Origin: a virus
DNA length: 64,000 nucleotides
IMG/VR virus record: IMGVR_UViG_3300032213_001070
Coordinates: 1 to 64,000 of that record
Direction: 5' to 3' (one strand)
Shown here: piece after piece, positions 7,404 to 15,613 of the stretch
How the letters are laid out: every line of letters starts with the position of its first letter
Position numbering within the stretch: position 1 is the first letter of the stretch
Translations under genes and position numbers: made by a program
The notes under the pieces: model-generated
The model's database searches: none
Seen by the model: only the letters and a program-made list of their open reading frames with translations
Told to the model about the DNA's origin: nothing

Positions 7404-7438
7404 AAGGGGAGCTGAGTTTCATACTCCTCCCCTTTTTT
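7404..7438 (+). terminator. Rho-independent terminator after the 512-aa Cys-rich protein
   Basis: AAGGGGAG (7404-7411) pairs with CTCCCCTT (7427-7434). Inner GAGT and ACTC extend the stem, and six Ts follow. The T run ends only about 11 bases before the next start at 7450, which leaves no room for a promoter between them. Confidence 0.88.
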
Positions 7439-7449
7439 ATTATTTCACT

Positions 7450-7992
7450 ATGGCTAATCATATACTAAGTTTAGAGGTTCCAACTGTAATGAATTCTTGT
7501 ATCTTAAAGATATTTGATACAAGTGTTTATACTACACTGCTTCCGGTAACATGTCCAACATTAAATATAACAGTACCCGGATTTGGATACTCTGTACAAC
7601 TAGATACTACACAAGATTTTGTAGAGACTATAACAGCATGTGACTTACAGCTACAAACAACAGATTGTGGAACAGTTACTGTAGATATACCTGATGGTGT
7701 ATACATTATTAAGTATAGTGTATCTCCTAATGATACAGTATATGTAGAGTATAATCATATGAGAATCACTCAGGCATTGAATAAGTATTATAACATCCTA
7801 TGTGATGTAGATGCTGCAGCATGTGATCCTCCCTTCAAAATAAAACAAAAACTTGAAGAGTTAAGATTAATTTTTATGTATCTTCAAGCTGCAAAAGGTA
7901 AAGTAGAGTTTTGTCATGAGCCACAGAAAGGTATGAGCTTGTACAATTATGCTTTAAAACTTTTGAATAAAATGAATTGTACTAATTGTTAA
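7450..7992 (+). CDS. Conserved phage protein with a beta N-domain and Cys-rich helical C-domain, 180 aa
   Basis: The N-terminal part (to about residue 100) is beta-rich with ILKIFDTSVY, CPTLNITVPGFGYSVQL and VDIPDGVYIIKYSVSPNDTV. The C-terminal part is helical with YNHMRITQALNKYYNILCDV and AAKGKVEFCHEPQKGMSLYN, ending LLNKMNCTNC. I recall the same order in Bacteroidota phage genomes beside the preceding gene, with no known function. The two genes probably act together, for instance as a fibre and its adaptor. Paired Cys residues in the helical part could form disulfides or bind metal. Confidence 0.7.
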   Translation: MANHILSLEVPTVMNSCILKIFDTSVYTTLLPVTCPTLNITVPGFGYSVQLDTTQDFVETITACDLQLQTTDCGTVTVDIPDGVYIIKYSVSPNDTVYVEYNHMRITQALNKYYNILCDVDAAACDPPFKIKQKLEELRLIFMYLQAAKGKVEFCHEPQKGMSLYNYALKLLNKMNCTNC

Positions 7993-8012
7993 CTAATTAA
8001 AACCAACAACTT

Positions 8013-8219
8013 ATGGCAACTTGTGCAAACTGTGGAGCTAGTCTATCATGCGGATGTCAGAAAAGAACACTACCAAATGGTAAAAGCGGATGTGCTAACT
8101 GTGCTAATAAAGTAAACCAACAATCAAAAGTAGAACAAAAAAAACCAGTAACTCCAACTACTAATAAAGTTTGGGGACCTGATAGATATAAACATTTACA
8201 AAAGTTTATTAAGAAATAA
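8013..8219 (+). CDS. Small zinc-ribbon-like protein, 68 aa
   Basis: The first 32 residues contain CANCGASLSCGCQKRT and then CANC, a set of CxxC and CxC motifs suited to binding one zinc ion. The rest is a Lys/Pro/Thr linker and a helix, WGPDRYKHLQKFIKK. The final base of the stop codon is the first base of the next gene's ATG (TAATG), so the two are translationally coupled. It probably works with the Cys-rich 793-aa protein downstream. The role is unknown. Confidence 0.7.
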   Translation: MATCANCGASLSCGCQKRTLPNGKSGCANCANKVNQQSKVEQKKPVTPTTNKVWGPDRYKHLQKFIKK

Positions 8220-10600
8220 TGGCTGCAATAACTACTACATATTATACTTTAAATGATTGTTGTACCGGTCAACCTTATATTGTAAATGACCAAATATTAT
8301 GTTTTGTATATACAGGACTTTGTGAACCAGGAACATGTCCTCAGGACTTGTTATCATTAATAATTACTAGTGTATCAAGTGAAGCCACACCAGACTATAT
8401 AACTGGCTGTTTTAACTTAACACAAGTACAATCAGTTCCTCCGGGAGCCTTTACAACTAACTACCTTAATGCTATTGCATCTGTAGAAACTGTATCCATA
8501 TGTGAAGAATGTCAAACTTGTCCGGTTTATTATACTTTAAATGATTGTTGTACAAATCAGCCAATTAATTGGCCACCTAATGAAGGAGGTCTTCAAGGAA
8601 CATTATATTTAGAGTTTGATGGAACATGTTATGAGGGTGAATTTGATAACACACCTTGTCCAAATGATCTTACTAATTTAATAATAACTGAAGTTCTTAA
8701 TGAGGCGCAAGTAAATATAACAGGTTGTTTAAAACTAACTAGCGTTTCAATAACAGAAATTCCAGTTGGTGCTGATATTGATGAATGGGAAAATATTATG
8801 TCAGAGGTATCAACAGTACCTACATGTGCTGAATGTCAAGAGTGTTGTTATAAACTTACTAACTGTGAAACTGATGAAATTATATACAGTAATACTAGCA
8901 CATTAATTCAACATTTTGGTAACACAGTAACTTTAAATGGACAAGAAGGTTGTTGGGAAGTTGGTATATCAGCTGGTAATTGTGATTGTCTAACAGTTAC
9001 TATAACAACTGCTGAAACTTCTGGAAACTATACAGCAAATGCAATAGGCACATATTCTGGATATAATCTATATGAATATCAAATTGGAGAAGAAACTTAT
9101 TATATATGGAGTGTTGCACAAGCAGAAGTATGGTACATAACCCAAGGTGGTTATGGTGAAGATGAAGATTGGCCTTTAATTGCTGAAATTAAATTTAATG
9201 GTGAATGTCCTGATTCAATTACTGAAGGTTTTAGTTGGATCTATTATATATCAGGAGATACTCTGACAACAGAACAATGTCCAGCAGAATGTGATTGTCC
9301 AATACCTGTAACTGTATTACAATCTTTTGAGGATTGTCCATCTTGTTTACCAATAGTAGCTTATAAGTTTACTAACTGTAATAATCAAACTTTAGTACAA
9401 TACAGTACAGAAGATTACTCAGAATATGTTGGTAAAACAGTAGAATTAGAATGTGGTGATTGTTGGTTTGTATCTCAAATAGATTACACACCGCCCTCAA
9501 CTCAGACTATAACTATACTATATACATTTGATTCATGTATTGCATGTAATAGAACTTACTATAAACTTACAGACTGTTTAGATCCTAATAATGTAACTTA
9601 TACTTATACTGATCTGTCAGCCCTTTTTGTTTCAACAGTACAACAAGATTGTACAGAATGTATCAATGTTGCATTCAAATGTAATAATGTTGATTATTCA
9701 TTTGACTTACCAGTTACAGGAACAAATGATGGAAAAAGAAAATTTAGAATTACAAACATAAGTATATGTAATTATGCTAATGCAGATATTGAAATTCTTT
9801 GGGCTCAAGATCCAATACCTCACTGGTCATTTGCAGTTTTAGGTACTGAGATTTCATCAATATCTAATGATACAGAATGTCCTTTTGGTTCATATCCAAA
9901 TTCATCGGCTATAGAAGTTCCTTTTACAAATATTGTAGTTGCCCCCTGTGCTGTTCCTCCTGTAATAAAAATTAAAGGATGTGATAGTTGTTTTACAGTA
10001 GAAGAAACTAGAGAGCCTATTAATGCTGGTATAGTAACTGTAACAGATTCATTTATTGATTGTCCAGAATGCTTAGAAACATTTCCATGTGTATGCAATA
10101 GAATTACAAATCAAGATACTATAGCTAAAGACTTTACATACTTAGATTGTTTATTTGAAGAAGTAACTATTAATCTACAACCAAATGAAACAAGTGATAA
10201 AGTATGTTTAATTAATTGGGTGCTTAGTCCAGAAGAAGAAGCATTAGTATATATTGAACACTTTGGAGACTGTGTAAATGGACAATGTTCAGCAGAGCCT
10301 CTTCCAAAAAGAAAAGTAAAACCAGGATACTCAACACCTTCATGTGATATAGAAAAGTATGAAAAGATTACATGTAAGTCATCAGAGATTTATTACAAGC
10401 AAGTCCTAAGACTTAGATATGGATTATCTAACTGTTGTCCAGAGGATGAAGAAAAATGGTTAGTTAAGAAAGAACTTATTGATCTTGATGCCTTAAGAGA
10501 TCCGGATTATGTATGTCAACCAGTAACAAGCTGTTGTGGACAGACAATTAATACATGTGGGTGCGGATGTAATCAAACACTCAAAACTTGCAATTCTTAA
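8219..10600 (+). CDS. Large Cys-rich modular protein, probable tail fibre or appendage, 793 aa
   Basis: The protein is built from at least five modules of roughly 70-130 residues. Each opens with Tyr-x-(Leu/Phe)-x-(Asp/Asn)-Cys: YYTLNDCCTGQPY, YYTLNDCCTNQPI, CYKLTNCETDE, YKFTNCNNQTL and YYKLTDCLDPN. The preceding module typically ends in a CxxC-like pair (CEECQTC, CAECQEC, CPSC, CIAC, CPEC). Most of each module is beta-type and Thr/Asn-rich. The C-terminal 130 residues are different, with CNRITNQDTIAKDFTYLDC, then YYKQVLRLRYGLSNCC and a Cys cluster TCGCGCNQTLKTCNS. There is no signal sequence. Repeated Cys-anchored beta modules suit an extended fibre; host binding is inferred from this only. 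Confidence 0.7.
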   Translation: MAAITTTYYTLNDCCTGQPYIVNDQILCFVYTGLCEPGTCPQDLLSLIITSVSSEATPDYITGCFNLTQVQSVPPGAFTTNYLNAIASVETVSICEECQTCPVYYTLNDCCTNQPINWPPNEGGLQGTLYLEFDGTCYEGEFDNTPCPNDLTNLIITEVLNEAQVNITGCLKLTSVSITEIPVGADIDEWENIMSEVSTVPTCAECQECCYKLTNCETDEIIYSNTSTLIQHFGNTVTLNGQEGCWEVGISAGNCDCLTVTITTAETSGNYTANAIGTYSGYNLYEYQIGEETYYIWSVAQAEVWYITQGGYGEDEDWPLIAEIKFNGECPDSITEGFSWIYYISGDTLTTEQCPAECDCPIPVTVLQSFEDCPSCLPIVAYKFTNCNNQTLVQYSTEDYSEYVGKTVELECGDCWFVSQIDYTPPSTQTITILYTFDSCIACNRTYYKLTDCLDPNNVTYTYTDLSALFVSTVQQDCTECINVAFKCNNVDYSFDLPVTGTNDGKRKFRITNISICNYANADIEILWAQDPIPHWSFAVLGTEISSISNDTECPFGSYPNSSAIEVPFTNIVVAPCAVPPVIKIKGCDSCFTVEETREPINAGIVTVTDSFIDCPECLETFPCVCNRITNQDTIAKDFTYLDCLFEEVTINLQPNETSDKVCLINWVLSPEEEALVYIEHFGDCVNGQCSAEPLPKRKVKPGYSTPSCDIEKYEKITCKSSEIYYKQVLRLRYGLSNCCPEDEEKWLVKKELIDLDALRDPDYVCQPVTSCCGQTINTCGCGCNQTLKTCNS
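8240..8553 (+). repeat. Direct repeat within the fibre-like gene (8240-8265 and 8528-8553)
   Basis: A 26-base sequence starting TATTATACTTTAAATG is identical at 8240-8265 and 8528-8553, 288 bases apart. That spacing is 96 codons, in frame. It marks the start of the first two protein modules (YYTLNDCCT) and indicates a recent or conserved module duplication. Confidence 0.85.
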
Positions 10601-10606
10601 TAATAA

Positions 10607-10616
10607 TTAGTATATT
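10607..10616 (+). promoter_or_regulatory. Putative regulatory motif TTAGTATATT before the start at 10622
   Basis: The site is an exact copy of the motif at 13323 and 23274. Here it ends only five bases before the ATG (sequence continues ATAATATG). If it is a -10-like element the transcript would be leaderless or nearly so; alternatively it acts at the translation level. Confidence 0.4.
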
Positions 10617-10621
10617 ATAAT

Positions 10622-12316
10622 ATGAGACCTTTAAACTTAGATAACAGACCATGCAGCCCAATATCAAGTAACTGTGTTATTTGGCAAGGTCCAGACATTC
10701 CATGTATTAAATTATGTACAGGAGATACAGTATCTGATATAATAGCAAGCTTAGGTGCTGAGTTATGTACAATAATGGATCAGTTAAAAGTAAGTAACTA
10801 TGATCTATCTTGTCTTAACTTAACTGCTTGTCCTCCAGAAGATTTCCAAGCTTTAATTCAATTATTGATAAATAAGATTTGTGAACTTAATGGTATACCA
10901 GCAGGTGAAGAAAAAGCTGCTGGATGTCCAGATTGTGTTGTATCTGTAGCACCTTGTTTTGTTGAAGGTAATCAAACTACTATGCAATTAATTGATTATG
11001 TTCAAATGATTGCAAATAGAATATGTGATATATTAGATCAGATAGATGTAATAAATAATCAAATTACAAATCTAGATAATAGAGTTACTGTATTAGAAAA
11101 CACACCTCCACCAACATTTACTTTACCAAGTATTGATACAAATTGTTTGGCAAATTACATGCCAATACCAGGTACTACATCTGCTCCAATAGATCAAGTT
11201 CTTGATGCATTGTTAAGTAATAGTACAAATGGTTACTGTTCACTTATTGAAGCTACAGGGCTACCGGCAGATTTAGCTAGTGCTGTTATAAGTCAATGTA
11301 TTGATTCAACAGATTTATCTTTAAAATCAGAATCAGAAGGAGATTCACCTGTACAAACAATGGCTCAAGAATATTTTGGTTCATGGATTAATACTCCAAC
11401 AACTGTAGGAGATGCTATTACTAATCTTTGGATTTCATTATGTGATATGTATAATTATTTAATAAACGGTTTTCCAAAAACAGTTGTAGCAGCAGGTACA
11501 AATGTTACTGTAACTTCTTCTGTAGTTGGTGCTGTCACTACATATACTGTAAATGCCGATGATCCTTATGATAGTGGTTGGAAAGATATTCCATTTTATG
11601 ATGCTATAAAAGGATACGGACTTGCACCATTAACTGTAGCCGGACCCAAAATTAGAATTGTAGGAAGAGTAGTGACAATTAATGGTTTATATCCATTACC
11701 CTTAGCAACAAATAATACAGGTCTGACTTTGGTAAATAATGTTACTAGTTGGACAACAACAAACTCTCCATATATATTTAGAGGATCTAATGGAGGTTAT
11801 GAAAAACTTGCTACAACTGCAAGAATGGAATCTATTAATCCGATCTTACCAACTGTATTAAGACCGGATATATTTCATTATTTAAATTCTGTAGCACATT
11901 TAATGTACCGCTCATTGCAAGTTGATCCAGCAGGAGCTCCTCCAGAACTGAGACCGATTTTGCAAGCATTTTGTCCATATTTTTATATTACACCTGCTGG
12001 TAAATTTGGATTTGGAACAGCAGAAGAAAGAGAAGGATTTGGTGATGTATCTCTTGGTTTCCCAGGACAATTAGCTGAATCATGTTCAATATATACAGCA
12101 GGAGATTTTGTACCTAACTATGCAGCATATGGTTCAGGTTATACAGGTGCTGTAAATAATAGAACAAGTCCTGCTAGTGTATATGAAATTCCATTTGATG
12201 TTGATACAAGAGATGGATATCAGCTTGGAGGATTTTATGCTTACTTTAATAATAGATATCATTTAAGTAAAACAACACCTATGCAAGATATTATTGACGC
12301 ATTTAATAATTTATAA
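10622..12316 (+). CDS. Probable tail fibre or appendage protein, 564 aa
   Basis: The N-terminal module contains NCVIWQGPDIPCIKLCTGDT followed by a helix-rich Cys segment (LCTIMDQLKVSNYDLSCLNL). A related module opens the next gene (CVIYNGADIICNE). Around residues 120-170 is a predicted coiled coil (IANRICDILDQIDVINNQIT, NLDNRVTVLEN), typical of trimeric phage fibres. The rest (residues 300-564) is beta-rich with Gly/Asn/Thr-rich loops and a C-terminal globular domain ending QDIIDAFNNL. This layout of anchoring head, coiled coil and beta receptor domain supports a fibre. The receptor is unknown. Confidence 0.7.
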   Translation: MRPLNLDNRPCSPISSNCVIWQGPDIPCIKLCTGDTVSDIIASLGAELCTIMDQLKVSNYDLSCLNLTACPPEDFQALIQLLINKICELNGIPAGEEKAAGCPDCVVSVAPCFVEGNQTTMQLIDYVQMIANRICDILDQIDVINNQITNLDNRVTVLENTPPPTFTLPSIDTNCLANYMPIPGTTSAPIDQVLDALLSNSTNGYCSLIEATGLPADLASAVISQCIDSTDLSLKSESEGDSPVQTMAQEYFGSWINTPTTVGDAITNLWISLCDMYNYLINGFPKTVVAAGTNVTVTSSVVGAVTTYTVNADDPYDSGWKDIPFYDAIKGYGLAPLTVAGPKIRIVGRVVTINGLYPLPLATNNTGLTLVNNVTSWTTTNSPYIFRGSNGGYEKLATTARMESINPILPTVLRPDIFHYLNSVAHLMYRSLQVDPAGAPPELRPILQAFCPYFYITPAGKFGFGTAEEREGFGDVSLGFPGQLAESCSIYTAGDFVPNYAAYGSGYTGAVNNRTSPASVYEIPFDVDTRDGYQLGGFYAYFNNRYHLSKTTPMQDIIDAFNNL

Positions 12317-12317
12317 T

Positions 12318-13223
12318 ATGGCAACAACAAATACATGTAAAAAATGCGGATGTGAGGATAGCTTTATGCCAAGTCCTGCTCCATGTCCTACTCCGATAGG
12401 ATGTCCTACACCACAACCTTGTTCTGAAGTATTTGATGCACAGTGTGTAATATATAATGGTGCAGACATTATTTGTAATGAACAGATTGTTTTAGCACAA
12501 GGTACTACAGTTGCACAAGCTTTAACAGATTTGATTACATACATTCAAACACTTACTAATACTAAATGTGATCCACTTACATGTGTAAATGCTTATGACT
12601 ACCTGACTGAATATTCTTTAGAAAATGCAGGACCGATTGTATCTCCAGCAAATGTTTTTGATTTAGCTTTAGATACAGGAATAATAATTCCAATTGATGA
12701 AAACTCAGTTTGTTGTCCTAAGTGTGGACCTTATGTGCTTGCTTCAGTAGAAACATTTTTAAAATTTGCTGATGCATGGTGTATTACTGATGGCCTAGCT
12801 TGTGCAGTAAGCTGCTGTATAAATGTATATGCAGGTACAATAACATATGAACAATATATAGATGCTATGGGTCAAGAGTACACATGTCAAAATGGATTTG
12901 CTCAAGAAACACTTGCATTAACTAGTTTATTTACAACACCAGCAGATCAACAAAGAATACTAGATAAAGGTATTGTTGAACATGGAAGTTTAAATGAAGA
13001 TTTAACATCTAACATATCTAACTTAACAACAATGATTCAAGCATTTTTTGCTTCAGAATATAATGAGAGTAGTCTTAGTGAAATACTTGATAGAATATTA
13101 GATAAAGGTTTGGTAGTTTACTGTACAGCTGATAATGTTATTATAGCTTCAGTTGAAACATTTTTATCATACAGTGATAATGTAGGTATTATACCAAGAC
13201 CTTGCTGTACACCACTAGCTTAA
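12318..13223 (+). CDS. Cys-rich appendage protein with shared CVIYNGADI module, 301 aa
   Basis: I chose ATG at 12318, giving MATTNTCKKCGCEDSFMP. An in-frame TTG at 12294 lies inside the previous gene and would add eight unconserved residues. The N-terminus is Cys/Pro-rich (CPTPIGCPTPQPC). CVIYNGADIICNEQIVLAQG follows and is related to CVIWQGPDIPC of the preceding gene. Two internal copies of ASVETFL (near residues 145 and 285) and of RILDKG(I/L)V point to duplicated subdomains. The start sits two bases after the previous stop (TAATATG). It probably assembles with the preceding fibre-like protein. Confidence 0.7.
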   Translation: MATTNTCKKCGCEDSFMPSPAPCPTPIGCPTPQPCSEVFDAQCVIYNGADIICNEQIVLAQGTTVAQALTDLITYIQTLTNTKCDPLTCVNAYDYLTEYSLENAGPIVSPANVFDLALDTGIIIPIDENSVCCPKCGPYVLASVETFLKFADAWCITDGLACAVSCCINVYAGTITYEQYIDAMGQEYTCQNGFAQETLALTSLFTTPADQQRILDKGIVEHGSLNEDLTSNISNLTTMIQAFFASEYNESSLSEILDRILDKGLVVYCTADNVIIASVETFLSYSDNVGIIPRPCCTPLA

Positions 13224-13262
13224 AGAAGTTGCAGGTTTGTTGGTTTCTGTAACAACAAAGGC

Positions 13263-13295
13263 AAAGCCCTCACACTTGTGGGGGTTTTGTTTTTT
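13263..13295 (+). terminator. Rho-independent terminator closing the appendage gene cluster
   Basis: Bases AAAGCCCTCAC (13263-13273) pair with GTGGGGGTTTT (13278-13288) with two wobble pairs around a 4-base loop, and a T-rich tail follows. It separates the Cys-rich appendage genes from the neck/tail genes. Confidence 0.88.
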
Positions 13296-13322
13296 ACTTA
13301 CATTTGTTAAAGTCATTTATTT

Positions 13323-13332
13323 TTAGTATATT
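13323..13332 (+). promoter_or_regulatory. Putative promoter TTAGTATATT before the neck/tail operon
   Basis: An exact copy of the motif lies between the terminator at 13263-13295 and the start at 13336, which it precedes by only three bases (then AAT-ATG). It is the best candidate for initiating the long operon of five genes that follows. Confidence 0.45.
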
Positions 13333-13335
13333 AAT

Positions 13336-13917
13336 ATGAAGGAATTTAAGAAACCAAATGTTAAAGCACCAAGGTTCAGACCTAGTGTGTATAACTTACT
13401 TAATAAAGAGTTCTTTGAAAGTTTTAGAGAAAGATACCCAAAGTATAAAGATCTTGATGATGATCAGTTAAAAAACATAATTAAACTATTTAATCAGATC
13501 ATGTGGCAAAATGTAATTGACAATAGAGACGGAGTCCAAATACCAGAACAAATTGGTTGGTTATTTATAGGATCATGTCCAGCAAGTAAAAAGAATAATA
13601 TAGATTTTGCTAAGTCAAAACAATATGGAGTAACTGTTACTAATAAGAATTGGGCTACAGATGGTAAACTAGCTAAAATATTCTTTTCAAACTTTGCACC
13701 AAAACATAAGATAAGAAATAGAGAGTTTTGGATGTTTGTAGCTTGTAGAGATTTTAAGAGAGCTGTTGCAAAGTCATATCCAGAAAATTGGCAAATGTAT
13801 ATTGCAGCAGATCCAAAGAAGCAAGCTAGATTACTTTATACAAAATCTGAATACAAGGATATAAAAAGAAAAGAACAAGCTAAAACTTTAGAAACATATA
13901 ATGAATTTGAACTATGA
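13336..13917 (+). CDS. Conserved crAss-like phage protein, 193 aa
   Basis: The sequence includes FNQIMWQNVIDNRDGVQIPE, then IGWLFIGSCPASKKNNIDFA, KNWATDGKLAKIFFSNFAPK, NREFWMFVACRDFKRAVAKS and YPENWQMYI. I recall this combination as a small protein conserved in crAss-like phages just upstream of the ring-type proteins. Its function has not been assigned to my knowledge. It is basic and globular with no membrane segment. It overlaps the next gene by 4 bases (ATGA), so the two are probably made in fixed ratio. A small tail or neck component, or an assembly factor, is plausible. Confidence 0.7.
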   Translation: MKEFKKPNVKAPRFRPSVYNLLNKEFFESFRERYPKYKDLDDDQLKNIIKLFNQIMWQNVIDNRDGVQIPEQIGWLFIGSCPASKKNNIDFAKSKQYGVTVTNKNWATDGKLAKIFFSNFAPKHKIRNREFWMFVACRDFKRAVAKSYPENWQMYIAADPKKQARLLYTKSEYKDIKRKEQAKTLETYNEFEL

Positions 13918-14579
13918 CAACAATTGGTGAAGCTATATCAAGAGTTAGAAATACACTAAAAGCTGTTAAGGAAGATCCATTCTTAACAGATAGGACTATA
14001 TATTTCTCTCTTCAAAAATATGCTCAAACTCTTATTAAGAGAGAAGATAATCAATTCAGACTTATGAAGATGAGTCAGATCTTTAAAGTATTACCTTATG
14101 TAGAACTTATTGATGTTGATAGAGTAGAAGCTGGTTGTATTGGAGTATATTCAGAATGTTATTTTAAAAGATCTAAAGAAAAACTACCTACCATACTTAA
14201 TGGTATGTTTGGTCCTATTATCCGTACAGTATCTTCTATAGATGGATCTATAGAGATGTTTAGAACAGATCCGGGTACTTGGGTTTCTATAACTAAATCA
14301 ACTACATTTAAATATAACAAAAGACCATATTTCTGGTTTATAAATGGATATCTCTACTGTCCTAATGTAGACTGGGATGCAATAAGAGTAGAAGCAATAT
14401 TTGAAGGAGTATTAGATACATGTGATACAAAAGATCAATGTTTAATAAGACAAGATGATCCTTTTGTTTTACCAGAATATTTATTCTCAGAAGTAGAGCA
14501 ATTTGTAGTAAAAGAATTAACTATGTCTATGTCAGTTCCAACAGATGGTCCTGATGATAGTCAAAACGCACTTAGATAA
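13914..14579 (+). CDS. Ring/tail-stabilisation-type protein, 221 aa
   Basis: An N-terminal helical pair reads TTIGEAISRVRNTLKAVKED and then FLTDRTIYFSLQKYAQTLIK. A beta-rich domain follows (residues 60-190) with YVELIDVDRVEAGCIGVYSE and YNKRPYFWFINGYLYCPNVD. A helical C-terminus ends the protein. Two helices followed by a beta domain, placed directly before the next ring-type protein and the muzzle-like gene, resemble the ring or tail-stabilisation proteins of crAss-like and P22-like phages. The assignment rests on order and general fold. Its start overlaps the previous stop by four bases and its stop overlaps the next start by one. Confidence 0.65.
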   Translation: MTTIGEAISRVRNTLKAVKEDPFLTDRTIYFSLQKYAQTLIKREDNQFRLMKMSQIFKVLPYVELIDVDRVEAGCIGVYSECYFKRSKEKLPTILNGMFGPIIRTVSSIDGSIEMFRTDPGTWVSITKSTTFKYNKRPYFWFINGYLYCPNVDWDAIRVEAIFEGVLDTCDTKDQCLIRQDDPFVLPEYLFSEVEQFVVKELTMSMSVPTDGPDDSQNALR

Positions 14580-15613
14580 TGGATTTTAATTACACACTCC
14601 GCTATAGAACATTTGATCAACTCTTAGAAGATGTAACAATTGATCTAAACACATTTGCTCTAGAAAATATGATAGAGCCTCAGCAGCTTATTAAATTAGT
14701 TAGAAAACTAAACTATGAGCTTGGTCTTAGAATCAATCAACAGAAAGAAGTTGTTCTAGAGATATGTCATGGTAATGTAAAACTGCCAGATGATTTTAAT
14801 GTATGGAACTATGCTTTGGTATGTTCTGAAGTAACTGAACATGTTGGTTATGATATGGGCGGTACTAATATTCAAGAAGTACCCTACAAAGAAGTACCTA
14901 GCACTGTAAATACTTGTGCTCCTGATACAGTTAATTGTAGAACATGTAATTCTAATCCATGTAATAAAACTGCAGCATGTGATCTTAATCATCCTATAGT
15001 AGATCCTATACCTACAGAGTATGATCCTAATAATCCTTATGGTAATACCTGTATTGCTCCTAGAGTATTCATGAACTGTAAGAATGAAAAGTATGAATTA
15101 ATACAAGTAATTAATCCAGCTGTTACAAGAATCTATAGATCTCTTACTCCATTGAGAATGAAAAGAAGTCAAGAGATAGAATGTGATTGTCCTAATCTGT
15201 ATTATAACACACTTGATCAAGGGTGGTTAAAGAATGGATATTTATTTACTACATTCCAAACCGGAAAAGTATATGTTAATTATATGGGTGAGTTAGAAGA
15301 TGAGAATGGAAACTTAATGGTTCCTGACCATCCATTAATTAATGAATACTATGAGTATGCTCTTAAGAAAAGAATTATAGAAAACTTAGCTCTTAATGGA
15401 GAGGATGTAGCACAAAGACTTAACATAATTATACCTGATTATAAAGCTGCTAGAAACAATGCATTAAGTCTCGTTAATACACCAAACTTCAGAGAAATGG
15501 AAGAACTATGGTGGCAGAATAGAAGAGCTCAGTATGCTAAGTATTATGATATGTTTAAATCATATCAAAGAGGAAATTATTCAAGAACTTGGAATGATAA
15601 TAGAGTAATCTAA
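14579..15613 (+). CDS. Second ring/tail-type protein with a Cys-rich insertion, 344 aa
   Basis: The N-terminal region contains LRYRTFDQLLEDVTIDLNTF and KLVRKLNYELGLRINQQKEV, which I recall from crAss-like phage neck/tail proteins. A beta strand pair follows (EICHGNVKLPDDFNVWNYAL). Residues about 115-150 form a Cys-rich insertion (CAPDTVNCRTCNSNPCNKTA) that is probably disulfide-bonded or metal-bound. The C-terminal third is helical, with HPLINEYYEYALKKRIIENL, and ends in a basic Tyr/Arg-rich tail. One-base overlaps on both sides (TAATG) tie it to its neighbours. The role is inferred as part of the tail ring stack that holds the muzzle. Confidence 0.65.
   Translation: MDFNYTLRYRTFDQLLEDVTIDLNTFALENMIEPQQLIKLVRKLNYELGLRINQQKEVVLEICHGNVKLPDDFNVWNYALVCSEVTEHVGYDMGGTNIQEVPYKEVPSTVNTCAPDTVNCRTCNSNPCNKTAACDLNHPIVDPIPTEYDPNNPYGNTCIAPRVFMNCKNEKYELIQVINPAVTRIYRSLTPLRMKRSQEIECDCPNLYYNTLDQGWLKNGYLFTTFQTGKVYVNYMGELEDENGNLMVPDHPLINEYYEYALKKRIIENLALNGEDVAQRLNIIIPDYKAARNNALSLVNTPNFREMEELWWQNRRAQYAKYYDMFKSYQRGNYSRTWNDNRVI

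Noticed and set aside
8240-8553. The 26-base direct repeat as a mobile-element footprint or recombination site.
   Set aside because: It is in frame, 96 codons apart, and encodes the start of two successive protein modules, so module duplication explains it.
12294-12317. TTG at 12294 as start of the appendage protein ending at 13223.
   Set aside because: It lies inside the preceding gene. ATG at 12318, two bases after that gene's stop, gives the Cys-rich N-terminus directly.
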